This document shows positions 18,178 through 31,650 of a stretch of DNA of 64,000 nt, piece after piece; within the stretch, counting starts at the first letter, position 1, and each line of letters starts with the position of its first letter. The stretch is from Scatophagus argus (taxonomy: Eukaryota; Chordata; Actinopteri; Scatophagidae): positions 7,572,774 through 7,636,773 of the forward strand of contig NC_058513.1 of NCBI RefSeq assembly GCF_020382885.2. The letters run 5' to 3'. A model generated the notes under the pieces. It saw nothing but the letters and a program-made list of their open reading frames with translations, had not been told where the DNA came from and searched no databases. The translations under genes and the position numbers were made by a program.

Positions 18178-21100
18178 TTAATATTCCCATAGGGCTGAGC
18201 TGCTCAGGCTGAGTCCATCTCCCTTCAGTGTGCCTCCCTGGTCTCCATGCAGGTATTTGCCATTCCTTCCACGGATGGCGAGGCGGCCATGTTCCAGGAG
18301 CTCCAGAGAGAAATCCTCAGGCACTTCACCATCTGAGCACACGAGCCCAGCACTGTTCACATACCAGAACCGGCCATCCACACCTGCAGGATTTAAAGGG
18401 TAGACTCACAAAGTCAGACACAGCACAAATCAAGTCTTGATGACACAACAAAAGAAACAAAGATTCAATAAGTCTTGTTTGTGGGGGTACATCCTGACCT
18501 TTAATATGGTAGGCCCCATTGTTGAATTGCAGGGTGAAAATGTCATAGATTGATCTGCTGGCGTCCAGTGTGTTGGAGTTCCTGTGGTGGCAGATGAATC
18601 CGTTCTCTCCTCTCAGGATCAACATGGGTCGGTTGATCAGCTTCAAAGTGAGCTGCTCATCCTCACCTGACAGCAAATGATGATGACACACCCGAGGAGA
18701 CACAAGTTGACGCAAGTCAGGAGCAGGGCTTGAGGGAGGAGGTAAATTAGTGATGAGAGCAGAAAAAGACAAAGGAAAACAAACTGGCCTCTTACCTGCG
18801 GAATCACTGACAGCAAGCAGCTGGCCATTCTTCTTGGTGCAGATGTATTTTCCATTGTTAGCTTTTAGTGCCACCTTCTGGCCACACCACTCCACTGAAA
18901 ACATTGTGTTTGCTGACCTGCGGTTGGGCATCATAAGGCAGTGAAAGGAAAATGACACTTTCTTTGCCATTACTTGGTCTTGGAAATATGATTACATAAG
19001 TGCATGCAAGACTAAGCAGGTCAAATAAGAGGGATGTAAATTGCTATCAAATCACGTTTGCCAAGATACATATAGGAGACAGAGATGTACTAAAACAAAT
19101 GATTTATCACTATATTCTGTTATTTACCATCTCATGCACTCACGCAAATATCCCTCTAATTTTCATTCTTTCAGTGATAGTTGTCTTATTTCCATAGATT
19201 CCATTTGATGACTGACACAATGACAAGATGTCCTCCAAGCTGAATGCTGCACTCATTAATACATCTGTGATTATCTTGCTATGACATGTCAAAAAATCTG
19301 CTGTGTAATCAGCCCAACGATATGAGAACACAGACTCACACTTCGGTGGCAGTACTCTGGATGCCCCCGTGGGCCACCAGAGCCCAGTAGTTCCCTTGGC
19401 TGGTGCGGAATGTACACTTCCTGGTTTCTTTGTCAATTTCCATCTGAAATGTCTCCATGTCTGTCTCGTCTTCCTGATTGGCTGCAAGGCTCACTCCTGG
19501 GAGGGGCACAGCATGCACGTCTCGTCATTAACGTTTAAGCATGAAAATTGAAGGTCTATAGTGTATAATTATAATATTTTTACAGAGACAAGTGATGAAC
19601 TTAAGGCAGCATCAAAATACATCTGGTTATACTGATGAGGTGAAACTCAAGTGATTTGTGCATGAAATAAACAAATTCCAGTGCAGATTCAGCTTGTTTC
19701 CTCTCTGGATTCTTAGTGGCAAGTTGGAATCCAACAAAACAGTTTGGGAAAAATGGTGACATATCAGCTTGCTAATCAGGTTGTGTTGTTATGTTTAGCT
19801 TGGCCCAGCATGAAAGAGTTTTTAATCACGTCTGATCCTGGGATGTTAAGTGGTTCCGCCTTAAACTGATCATATAGCTTCCACTGGGTTTTGTCTGATT
19901 CTGGTTCTGGAAGCACTTAAGGACAAAATATACTGTAAATCAAATGAACACACTAAGAGGGCCCGTGCAAGGGAATCTTACAGAGACAAACTATCCCACA
20001 CTAACAACAGTATGTAAGAGACAGATTGCAGAGAGCTAAATCCCAAATTAGATGCCTCTCAGAATATCTCCAATGCATTTTCTTAATCCTTTAACAATGC
20101 AGATCTGTGCACCTCACCCCCCTCTGGTCTCTCCCTGTTTTCCTCTCTCGCCATCCCTCTCTACCTTCCTCCCTTCCCCCATCATTCCCTCCTTGCCCCT
20201 GACCCCCTCTCACCATCACCCCACCTCCGGCCCTGCCTCTCTGCCCTCTTCACAGCAGGACTCTGATATAATCAGCTTTCAAGTGCTACCCGTCCAATCC
20301 CTCAATCCCCTCAATAAAAGAATAAAGGAAAAACAGGAAAAGACCAGAGGATTTTATGGTCCACACTTAGCAGGCTGTACAGATAATTACCAACCACTCT
20401 AAACCCTTAAGCTAACGGAACTGTGAATGATTGAACATATGGAAAACATGTTAAACATGTTAATGCCTTAACTAGCTACTGTATATTGTTTCATACATCT
20501 TAAAGGACCCAAAGCATGCTCTTGTATAGAGGTGTATTCTTATCTAACAAATATGAACCAAATACTGTTAAAAACAGGTTAAAAAATATCTTTAAACCTA
20601 ACAGGTAATTACTTTGGCTTGTTGGTAACTGGCATTTGACTGCACTGGAGATGTGCAGAAAAAGTAAAGTCTAACATTGAAAGACTCCAAAGAATAATAC
20701 AACACTGCCAAACAAAAGCAAATCTGCAGAACAGAGACATGACAATTCAAGCTAGTGGTTCTGTGAGACTAATGCTAAGCTAAGTATGCTAACATGCATG
20801 CTAGAGTTGTTCAAATCAAATCTTTAATACAAGATTTTTCAGCTGAAGTGACTACATTGAATCAGCATTGTTGCTGATAATATATACAGCACATTGCTTC
20901 CTTATTAAAATGAAATGCAAGGATGTTTTTTCAAACATTCGTATATACCCAGGATCTCTAGTGACCATATAAACTTTTAAAAGAAAACATTTTTAATAGG
21001 TGTATTTTTAATTTAACATACAAGTTAACCTTTCCTTAGTTCTTTTGAAATTAAGCACGAACTACAATTAAGGCTTACAGTAATGTGGGTAGTATGGGGC

Positions 21101-24100
21101 AAGTTCAACATGTGACTTGTTGATGGTACAGCACTTGGAACTTTATTGCAATCCATCCAGAAATTGCTCAGATATTTTAGTCTGGAGCAAGGTGGTGGAT
21201 AACATGGATAAAAGGGAGACAACATATCATAAATACAATTTAAATTACATGTAATAAACCTAGGACTGCTGAGGGATGCATGCACATAAATTACATATAC
21301 ATAATGTAACACAGATGCACCTACAGGTAACAGTTTGAAGGGCCTGATTACAGCTTAAATTTTTATAAGATTATTCAGAGATATTTCTTGTGGCTTTGTC
21401 TAATAATTTTATATCTGACCGTAGATAGGGGGAAACTCAAGGGGGAGAAAAGGAGATGACATGCCACAAAGGTGTCATGGTTACTGAGCTACTGGGATGC
21501 TTTAATCACATCTTATACACACCTGATAAACTAGGTATCATGAGGTCTTACAACTGGTTAAATTATCATTGATCTTAAGTGTGTTAGACGAAGACGAAGG
21601 CGAAATTTCTGCTCCTCTGCTCTGCACCTACGCCTGGGGGCCCATCACTCTCATTCTGTCTCATCTCAGCTCAATGTCATGCTTTGTCTACCTATTCCAT
21701 GTGTCCATTTCACACTAATTCAACCCAGAAATGATCCTCCGACAGGGCTCAGCTGGGACCTCACGGGCGGCTTCTGACAGATGAGAGGTGAGGAGGCAGA
21801 GGAAGGAGAGAAGGATGGAGGAGACAGAGAACAGGGGGAGAAAGATGCGATATCCCGAAATCCAAGCCAGCAATCTGAGGTTACCTATAGCTGTGCTGAT
21901 GACCATCTTTGACATGCCAGTAGGTGAAGCATACAAAATAAGATGTCATCCTTACTGTAGCCACGATCACTGATAAACTATGCAGCGTAGAACAGTACAC
22001 TCTTCATTAGTACACTCCCTTATGCATCGATACAGAGACAGTCACAAAAGCACACAGGTAACATCAGCAGTGCCACATTTTGGATCAGACCCCAGATCCA
22101 GCTCCACTTTCTAGTGTTGTCCTATCTGCAGCCTGCAAGTGGAGCAAGCCTAACTAATCCATCAGCGATAGATGGCTCTGACATCTATTATTAATGGTAA
22201 GCTGATGCCACCGTCTCCCTCTTCCTTATTTCCCTCTTTCTCCCAATCCTTCATCCTTCTCAACTGCATTTTCTGCTTTCCCCCTTCATTTCAGTCCATT
22301 CATTTTCCCCCCTCTCTTATCTGTTCATGGGCTGTGTATCTGTGGCTGTGTGCACTCATGTATATATATTTGTGCTCACGTGTGTCAATGGAAAGTTTGT
22401 GTCTTTGGACTATCATCTCTTTTTCACTTTCAGGTCAGAGTGGACCACTTAGAACCTAAGAACACAGGGATGTGATGAGAGACATGATGACAGCCCTACA
22501 TGACATGCTCACACACACAAAATGCAGGCTATCCCATTGCTGTTTACAAACCTCTCTTTAATACTTTTACATCTAAATTCTACCTCACAACAGCAGGCCC
22601 TCGTTTATCACTGACCCAGTTACTGAATTTGCTCTTGCTTCAAAATAGAAAGCCAACATGACTCCTCTAAGTGGAGCAGAAACAAAGGGGCTAATTTTTG
22701 TGTAAATACAGGTGATATTAGGGAGGATGACAAGCCCACCTGTGTCCACACATACTCCTATTGTCCTATTGTCCTAAAGTCCTTTGAGTGTTATATCCTC
22801 CCTTCTCTGCTTCCCATTTTCTGCGTCTTCTTTAATCATCATGTCACACCCAGAGGTAGAAGGTAACAAGGTATATTCACCCAGATAGGGAAAATGTTGA
22901 AAATTCTTGAGTGAAAAGATTAAATTTTATACATATGTGCCACTTTTAGAGGGAGGAATACTTATTACTTTTAATTTAACAATTTCAACTTTCACATAAT
23001 ATAGTTTTTAATGTTTTCATTTAGTGTTCACACTGGAAGAAAATAGGGAAGTCAGCTGATATCATGTGGGGCCATTTAATAAGCTTGTCCACTGACAAGA
23101 ATACTTGGTCGCTGCTGAACAGTTGTTACATGTCAATAGCCAGTCTGTCTTGTGGCAAAACAGGTAAGGAATTACGTAATTCAAAACTGAAATGTCATAG
23201 CAACAAAAAATATATTAGGAAAAAACCAAAATCTATTTTGCAGTATCATATATTGTTAAAAACGGCATATTGATGCTCTCTTTAATTATTTGTTTCCTTG
23301 ATTTTCAGCAGCACATCAGCTCTGACTGAGTCCAGGGTTAGCAGGTTAGAGCAGGACTCAGAGGGGCAGAAGCTTTAGCCCCAGGTGAGAGGCAGCTTGG
23401 GTTTCTGAAAGCAGACTCCCCCCCTCGCCTTCCAGGAACAGGGGCCAACTTCATCAATAATTCAAAACACCACCTCACCACTTGCCACAGCAGGACGGTA
23501 TGGTTGTGTGTGGGCGAGTGTGTCGAAGAAAGATAAAGCTTTTGTCTGCGCAGAACAAGTGAAGGTAGAGAGACAGAGAGAGAGAGATAGACAATAACAG
23601 ACAAATGTGAGCATACATTTGTTCATGTTGCAACTCTATACTGTATGCATGTTTTATCCCGCACCATAGCTTTCCTTCCCTTCAACCAATCACTTTACAG
23701 TGCTCCCAGTCATTTGGTTTCCGCTTGAAGATCCCACTGCTAACCAGGAACAATGAGCATGGGGGCATTCGGTTACAGCACCCATGGATGAAGTAACTCG
23801 ACCCCGCAGACAAGAATCTGCAGCCTGCGAATGGGTGTCATGGCCAAGTATGCTGACAAGTATACTAATCCCCCCCAAATCCAGTTTCAAATCAGACTAG
23901 CAAACCATTTTGACCACTTCAAGTGCCCTTCTGATTATATGAAATGTGATCGTCACAATTACAATTTTTCTAGTTTTTACGCTGATCAAAGAAATTCAAC
24001 CTTGTTTTTAAGAAGAAAAAAAACAACATCTTTGAAGTTAATGTGGAGTAATCCATCAGTGTAGTAGTGTGGTGTTGTGCCTGCATGCTGATCAAATAAC

Positions 24101-26070
24101 ACACTCCATCAGCCCTGTCCCAAGACCAGAGAGTAAATATATAATACAGTATCAACAGAACATTACTGCACAGCATATAAGTTACAAGCAGCTGTTTCAG
24201 TAAGTCCAAGGAGTGTTAACACCATTGCCCACCAAAGCCAGAAGGCACATTTGAGAGGGGATGAATTTTCAAAGAGATCACAATTTATGATTTATATTTG
24301 GCAAAACTTATTCTGTTGTGTTTGCTTTTCATACTGTCATATCCATCATTTCTGGAACGCAACACCTATTCTGACCGCACTCATTTTTTGTTTTTAAAAC
24401 TCTTTCATGAAAAACTCATTGCAAATAGTGAACAAATCTGTTTCAGAAGTTATCCCCAGCATAGATGCACAATTAATCTGTTAATGGGCCATTTCAATTC
24501 ACTATGGCTTAATACTAACAGTGAACGACCCTAAATCAGCTGCAGCTTTGTCTATCTTGTTTTCATGGAAAGATGCTTCTATCCAATGTGATATCAATTC
24601 ATGTTGATGTGCAGACTACATTACCCATAATTACTATGCATCCCTTATCAGATGTCATTCATTTGAGAGTGACCTACTCCCCTAACCATGCATATTCAGC
24701 ATGTTCACAAGTTAATGTACCTCCTGTGATTTGTAAGCTCAGTTTTCTGGACACGTATCAGTGCACAGTAGTGTATATAGGCAAGTGGTAAGTAGTAGTA
24801 ACTGTGGTAGTAATTGTATTTGCTACCCCTCTGCTTACATTATGTATGTGTGGAGGTCAGCATGTGTCAGCTAAAGGCTCATATGACCACCCTCAGTGGC
24901 ACATAAGGTCAGCTTTCCTCCATTTAATCAGACATTTGGGATTCTGCATACAACTTCAGGGAACCTAGGAAGCTGCACAAGATGCATCTTGTGCATGCAT
25001 GCAAGGCTTCAGGACAAAATCAGTTTTGTGACAATATCTTCTCTAGCTGATGTTTCTGTGGTATCCTACCTTGTCTTATGGAGACGTATCGCCGATTGGC
25101 TGCCATCAGAACTACCTGTGGGTGGCTTTCCTCTAGGTCAAACAGTTCATCTTTGCCTGGCTTAGAGCACCGTCCAGATCTCAGGGTTCCTGTAGGCCCC
25201 ATGGGAGACAAATACTTCCCCTCACAGTCTTTAAAGGCCAGCTTCCCGCACTTCAGCTCTAGCGTATACGCCGTAGCCTTACCACTCTGCGTCAAGAGCT
25301 TCCCATCATTGCTGAGAAAGCGGCCATCACAGGTCTTAAGGCAGTACTTCCCATCCAGGTAGACAAGTGTCAGGAGCGCTGCCACCCCCCAGGGAATGTT
25401 TACATCCACAGCGATTTCCCCATCCTCCATAGAGAGGTGGGCATAACGCTTGCGGGCCACAGATAGTAGGTTGGCCTGAGGATGTAAAGCCAAGTGTACT
25501 GCCCACAGCTCGGCATCTGTGATAACCTGAGCAAAGCAGGACAGGTAGTCCCGAGAGCCACCAAAGAAGCGCAGGTGCTGCTCAGACTGCAGAGCCCAGC
25601 GACCATCTGATTGTGCCACGATGAGGAAGCGACAGTCAGAATTGTGCCCATCAGCCTCACAAGTGACTTTGCCATCCTTGTCAGAGGCCAAGTAGCGTCC
25701 CAGATGGCTGCGCAAGTAGACAATCTGGGTGTCCTGGGAGTCTTGCTCCAGAGTCCATATCTGCTTCTTCTTCAGACTCGGTGCTGACGCATTCACCTGA
25801 GAGACAAAGAAGTGTTCCAACAAAGAGCATGAGGCTTTCCATCCTTTGTCTTATCTACAACAAACCGGCAGTGTCTGGTAGCATCTGCCTAAAAGATTAG
25901 AGAAATGTATGGCTCTATGACTCAAACAATCATGCAAATACATTGTTCTTCTTTTATATTGGATGGAAGGTTTGTACCTTGAAGCCAAAGGTCTCAGCAG
26001 TGAGGTAGCGACCCTCATGATTGATCAGACCAAACTGCAACTTCAAGGGGCGGTTCCCGTTAGCAGGCAT
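18178..26070 (-). CDS. fscn2: Fascin-2 (retinal fascin, actin-bundling), 6 coding exons
   Basis: Minus-strand exons are 25978-26070, 25070-25796, 19340-19496, 18796-18917, 18499-18666 and 18178-18383, all GT-AG, giving 490 aa (human FSCN2 492). Fascins fold as four beta-trefoils and crosslink parallel actin filaments; FSCN2 acts in photoreceptor outer segments and hair-cell stereocilia. Seen here are the N-terminal [20 protein letters not shown], the PKC-site region SAPSLKKKQ (Ser38), [32 protein letters not shown] and the invariant C-terminal ALWEY. FSCN2-like phrases such as [12 protein letters not shown] and [10 protein letters not shown] separate it from FSCN1. An intron falls after codon 31, where mammalian fascins, as I recall, have continuous coding sequence. 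An acceptor-like CCACAG just upstream of the ATG suggests a further 5' UTR intron. Intron 2 is 5.6 kb. The neighbour faap100 converges, as in human. I cannot assign the a or b paralogue. Confidence 0.95.
20745..20815 (+). repeat. Small fragment of interspersed repeat family A
   Basis: AATGCTAAGCTAAGTATGCT followed by AACATGCATGCTAG resembles the GTTAGCATGC section of the repeat seen at 1795-2065. It lies in fscn2 intron 2. Confidence 0.3.
21130..21205 (+). repeat. Fragment of interspersed repeat family A
   Basis: TTGCAATCCATCCAGAAATT followed by GATATTTTAGTCTGGAGCAA matches the central part of the same teleost repeat seen at 44590-45080. It lies in fscn2 intron 2. Confidence 0.5.
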
Positions 26071-27540
26071 CTTCACCTGTGGATTCAGAAATATGAGAGA
26101 CAGGGGGAGAAAAGAGTGACACAAGTTAGGGGCTGTGGAAAGATTGGGAAGAGAGAAAGAAGGGGCCTAATATGGGATGGAAGAGTGAAGGGTTTGCATT
26201 TTTGTAAAAAAAGGGTGAGGAATTTTTAAAGAGGTGAGGAATAAGGAAGGAGATGAAGTCATGGAGAATGATGAAATGAGAAAGTCTTTAAGACAGGAAA
26301 TCAATTCATTAAGGTACAGTATATAAAGCACTCCCAAGACCACAAATTCCTCCCCCCGCCCATAGCTTTATTATACATTTTTCCAGCTACAGCCTCCTAA
26401 TTTACTTACTGTGGTTTTGTGGCTTTCCCTTTGCAGTTTCTGTGGCTCTAATTCCAGCTCTCAGATTTAAGAGGCTTCTTTCACCAAGGGTCCTCTTGTA
26501 ATTCTTTCTTTCCTCTTCTTCTCTTGCTGGCTCTCACGTTCCCCTGGTATCCCGGCTCCCCTCGACCACTACTTCTCCAAAGCCTAATCAGGTTAGAAGC
26601 GGCAAAGACTTGAGTCAGCCCTGATCTCTCTTTAGTCCCAAGTAGACTAATTTTGATCTAGACTGTTTATCTTCACTTCTGCAGTTGACGCTAACCCTGT
26701 CCCTCCCTCAATGAACAGTGCTCTCTCATCCAGCCTCACTCCTGTTTGACTTGTTATTCACCCTGAAGGCTCAGTCACCTGGTCCCCCCTGATTAGCCCT
26801 CACTGGGGATTTTGTTATTGCCCCTCCTTTGGCTCCTTTGCCTACTATCTTGGGATTGCATCCAATAATCTGACTCTCTTCTTCACCTTCCTTGAAGTCC
26901 AGGTTGCTTGTTTGTCACACAAAAGTTTGATCAGTGAAGAAGAACATCCTCAGCGATCCTGCAAATTTTATGGTAGCACACTGAAGGACTCCTTCACTCT
27001 TTCCCTAAACATAAGCCGTCCATCACAACTGAACTCCGCAACAAAGGGTTTTTGCCTCTGTAATCTTAAGCCTCTCTCTGTCGCTTTTTCCTCCCATCCT
27101 CTCCTTCTCCGTGTGCTTTTCTCTAACCTGCCATGTGTATAATCCTGCCTTTCTCTGCCTCTGTGCTTTATTCTGAGCTCCTGCACTTCGCGTCTTTCTG
27201 TGACACATAAAGACAGGTAAGTAGAAACAATGCACACACACACACACAGCCGGGTAACCAGAGCACTCCCCATGCCTTTTGCGTTGTTGCCCGAGTGCGG
27301 CTCCACTTACTTGTCTGTGCTGAGGGTTTAGTTACACACCTTCTCTGATTGCAAGCTCTCTCAGTCAGTTCTGATGGGAAATGTGTCCAAGAGACCACAG
27401 AAGTCAGGTTGTACATGTGAATTTGGTAGGCAAGCAAAGGAGAATGAAAGGAGATGACGCATGTTGTGAAGGAAACAATAATAAGCTAATGAACATATGG
27501 GGTTTTGAATGAATGTATGCAGGAAGTGTGCCTGTGTGTA

Positions 27541-27559
27541 TGTGTGTGTGTGTGTGTGG

Positions 27560-27602
<43 letters not shown>
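27541..27602. repeat. Compound (TG)n(GA)n microsatellite
   Basis: About 18 TG units with one GG interruption pass directly into about 13 GA units. Confidence 0.95.
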
Positions 27603-29394
27603 GAAGAGTAATCAGCCTTGCCAATCAGCCCATTACAAGTTTTCTTTGTGGAGTAAACAGACGTGTCTGTTCCTGAAACCATCTAATCCTCAACCCAATC
27701 ATCCTAACCTGGCTAATCTATTGGCACTGCCCCTCCCCTAACACACACACACACTTGCATACACCCCCACCCCCCTCTTGACAATGGTTATAAACATACA
27801 CATATAGAGTCACTGACCCTCAGCAACATACATTTCATCACCACACACACACAAAGGTCAGAGGAGGGTCTCAGGGTTCACAGCAAACACAACCCACTGA
27901 AAGATTTACTCGCCCTGACCCAGACTTGAACTGCTGCGCTTTTTGTAAAATGTGATAAACAATGCGTTTAACACACAGTCACACAAACGATTCAGATACT
28001 GAAGGACGAGTGCTGTAACTGAGTGTGTGAACTTTTGGCAGACAAACATCCCACGTTTCTGAAATGCTGACTTGGGATCAGCTTCCCTGTGTCAAGTCTG
28101 TAACTTTGCTCTAATAAGACTAGATTAAAGACCCTCTGATGAGCATTTGTATGGGTACTTTTATCCCCACAGTATGAAACTTAGGAAGACTAGGAACACA
28201 GCCTACCTCTGGCTCCGCAAAAGAAAACATTTCAAAATCATCCATCCAAGTGTTTTAATATGATCAAAATGATCACATTTCCTCTTGCATTTGCTGTACT
28301 TGCAATATTTCAGCAGGGACCTTAAAAATACTTCAAAATCTCCTAGAACCAACACGGGAAACAGGCCCGAATCCCAACTGATGGCTTGTGATATAAACTT
28401 TTTAGTGATATAAATGATCATTGTAGTTCAGATTTTTCATAGAAAAATGCCTTATTCTCTCAAAAATTTCAAAGGCCTGTATGATTTCTAACTCCTTATT
28501 GAACTAATTCAAAACTTCTGGTAAAAATGATGACAAGTGGTTGTGACAAGTCACTATGAGATGAGGACAAGTATATAATTTTTCATTGACTAATGCTGGA
28601 CAAAACAACCTGCAGTTGAAACTGACTGGTGAAGTGAAGTGAACATGCTCTTTACTACATAAATCTGACTTATTTCATAATGATGAACTACTTTCTATTG
28701 CCTATTCAGCAGAGGACATCCCTGCTCTGCTGACAGAAAATCCAACACAGATGGATGTGAAACATGAAAAGTCATCTCTTAAGTCTGAGAGTTTTAGAGT
28801 TTCTTTCAATTCAATTAACTTACCATTAAAACTAAGAAATTAAGTGGAAATTTAAGGACATTATTGGAGCACTATAAGGTTCCACACCTACTTTATGAAG
28901 CCCATTAGAACAAAAAACACTTCGATCTACCTGACTGTTCATAAATACACTTAATGATGTGGATAAACTCTAGATGATTGCTCTGCTTCTCTATTCAGAT
29001 GTGATCTCCTGATAAAAAGAGGAGATGCAACTTACGTTAGTGTGCATGTGTGATCTGTTCTGAGAACTCAACACTGCTTATCTTTAAAATAAGACAAATG
29101 AGCTGGAAATCAGATCCTCACATTTGCATGCCTGGAATCCTCATCAGAGAAACATCTGCTTTATCGCGCTCTCTCTCTCTCTTTTATATAGAACCACAAA
29201 ACAAACGCACGCAAACATTCATGTATGGTTACACATATAGAAAACACACAACGGGTGAGAGAAAAAAGGAGGTACGAGCAGCAGATAGACACAGTGCTCA
29301 CAAATCAAAAAAGTCATATACTGTTATTGTTATCAGTGATATTATTTTCATTACTATCACTATTATTACTATTACTGTACTTCCTCCTCATATG

Positions 29395-29650
29395 TATCCT
29401 ATCCCACGCATCATTAGCTCGCTCTCTGTGGCCCCTGGGGGCTGCGTCATCGTCTGCTGATGTGCCGACACTTCTGCTGCCGTCTGCGCAGTGACGCCTG
29501 TCCATAGCCAACCAGATGTTTTTTTTTTTTCACACCCCTTATTCTGGGACGGCGGCTGTGCCAGGTTCACCGTGGCAACCATAGGATGGTGCTTTAGAAG
29601 CCATTACAGCCGTCCTCTGATGACACTCAAATAGCTATCATTACACCTCC
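29395..29650. promoter_or_regulatory. Candidate conserved non-coding element
   Basis: A GC-balanced, non-repetitive block contains GTGGCAACCATAGGATGG (an RFX X-box-like half) and GATGACACTCAAATAGCTAT, and is broken by a T-run at 29520. It stands out from the simple-repeat-rich surroundings. Conservation is guessed from texture only. Confidence 0.25.
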
Positions 29651-29890
29651 TCCAAGGAGACACAGAGGGAGGGGGAGGAGGAGGAGGAGAGAGGGAAGGA
29701 GGGGGGAGTGAGATGGGAAGGGAAGGGAAGGGAAGGGAAGGATGTGGCAGGGAAGGAACGAAGGATGCATGGGAGAAGGCAAGGGTGAAGGCTAGGAGGA
29801 GAGGAAAAGAGGTTGTGGAGGAGTAGATGAAGAACAAGGAAAAGGAGGGGAAAGAGAGGGAAAGAAGGGGAAACGTAATGGGTGAATGGT
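29650..29890. repeat. Polypurine tract with (GGGAA)n
   Basis: About 240 nt are very nearly all purine on the plus strand, with five tandem GGGAA units at about 29715-29741. Confidence 0.85.
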
Positions 29891-30039
29891 AGGAGTTGGG
29901 TTAAGGGTGTAGGGAGGCAGGGGGGAGAATTGCCAAATTACACAGGCAGACAGGGATGGGAAACCAAGTCAAAGATAGGTGCACAGAGGAAGGGATGACA
30001 GGGAAGGGAGTGACTGAGGGAGAGAAGGGGGAATTCAAA

Positions 30040-30125
30040 GTGACCGTTTCTGCGTTAACAGCCGCCAGCCTTTTTCTACCCTATTAAGTTCTATTCTGCC
30101 ATTACTTGGGACTGCGGGGTGCTGC
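30040..30125. promoter_or_regulatory. Candidate conserved non-coding element (short)
   Basis: A compact complex block (TGACCGTTTCTGCGTTAACA through TTCTGCCATTACTTGGGACT) sits between purine-rich and pyrimidine-rich stretches. It has no reading frame of note. The regulatory reading is inference only. Confidence 0.2.
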
Positions 30126-31299
30126 TTCATACCCCACAGTGTCCTCCTATTACAGACACCCCTTCTTACACGCACACACCCACAAATACATGCATTTTCC
30201 CTCAATTTCCTCCTCTATTCATTCTGTTTCCTACCCTTTTTTCCCTTTAAGTCCCCCCTCACTTTCTTGTCTTCAGTTCAATTCCAGAGGTTATGAACTG
30301 AATGAAAGAGAGATCAGCTGGATCAATCTTTGAGTCCACTGGATGTCCTTGTTGTTGCTATTGCAAAAGCATGCCAAAACAAGCTGAAAGAGGTTTTGCT
30401 GCTGTCTTGCTTTGTTCATTTCTTGGTTTAATTTCTTCCTCTCTTCCTTAGCACAGTCTGTTCCAGTGAAAATCAACTCGTGTGAGGACCCAACTTTGTA
30501 CTTGGAACACTGGGAGTATGCATTACACTACAACTTATTTAGTCCAATTGAACATGATTATTTAAGAGGCTTGGGAAGTCTGTAGAAAATAACTCTGACT
30601 ACAACATCAGAAATCAAAAAAGAAATGTAAAGAAAAGGAAAAGGCCAGACTTGTTGTATTCTTGTACTCTGAGTACTTGCAGGCTCTTATGTGATAGATG
30701 AGATGTAAAGGTTCCTGCAACAGGATGGAAAAGGTGAAAGTAAAAAAAGGAGCTTACTTGCTTGATTACCCAGAACCCACTGTCCAATTTTTCAAGCAAT
30801 ATCTTTAATAAGAGTACATGACTTTTGCAATTTTTGAAGACACTTTTGTATTGAGAACATCACCCCCTATTAGTCCGTCTTTTCTTGCAGACATGGGCTA
30901 TGCTTTTTTTGAATGGAGATGAGAACAGGTGAAAATAAGCCCAATGATGCTGTCACCAAAAGAGCTTCAGCACTCAATTGAAATTTCCGTGACTGAAATT
31001 TGTTCTTTTTTCTTTTGGGACTTTCAGGAAAAAAAAAAAAAGAAATTTGCTCAGGTTTCTGGTGTCAGTGGTCACCCATCACTCGTCCATCCCTGTTACT
31101 CACACAAACAAAGCTATGTCACCCATGACCACTGGATGAGATCTCAGACGTTTTAAAAGAGAAACTCTTCATTTTATCATAACGGCACCAAAATGTCTCA
31201 ACAGAATATTACCATGTAGAACATTCAAGGTGGTGCCATCAATTAAAAAAAAAACCCAAAATGCACTTTGACGTTTTGTTCATCTAACCGTTTCTACTC

Positions 31300-31650
31300 T
31301 TTACGCTTGCTGAAACAGCATCCACACGCGCGTCTGAGACAGTCGCTGTTGTAATTCCCAAAACGACCGCTGAGGGGCGGTGTCAGTCTTCTGCTGTGGC
31401 TCATTTGCGAGAACGTCGCCTATACGTATATTTTTTGGAGGTTAAAAAAGGAGAGAGAGAAAGAGAAGATTGATGCCTGGTTTGTCAGTGCTGGTGCCTG
31501 TGTGACTGCATAGCGTAGGAGGGAAGGACTTTAGTGCTATTTAAAATGGCTGCTTTTAATGTCTCCTTTTGGGGGGACTTCGAAGAAACCGAACGGCGTC
31601 AACAACACGTGTAGCGTTATCAACTGTAAAACATCAGTGCAATTAAAACT
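31300..31650. promoter_or_regulatory. CpG-rich promoter-like block
   Basis: CpG density rises sharply against the AT-rich surroundings (CACACGCGCGTCTGAGACAG, GAGAACGTCGCCTATACG), with a TATACGTATA palindrome and a TATTTAAAATGG motif near 31540. No coding exon is recognised. It could be a promoter or first exon of an unidentified gene, most likely rightward. Confidence 0.35.

Larger units (their letters stand above)
26077..31299. other. fscn2 5' flank and spacer, no gene seen
   Basis: This presumably contains the fscn2 promoter and a non-coding first exon. No TSS can be fixed from sequence alone. The stretch is dominated by simple repeats (27.5 kb), pyrimidine-rich sequence, a purine-rich block (29.65-29.88 kb) and two complex blocks listed separately as candidate conserved elements. 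Confidence 0.4.

Noticed and set aside
26300..27300. Specific TATA box and CRX sites for the fscn2 promoter
   Set aside because: TAAT-type and TATATAAA strings are present, but too common in AT-rich DNA to place a promoter without TSS data.
27023..27741. Frames with CVCVC and HTHTHT runs
   Set aside because: Products of the TG/GA microsatellite, not genes.
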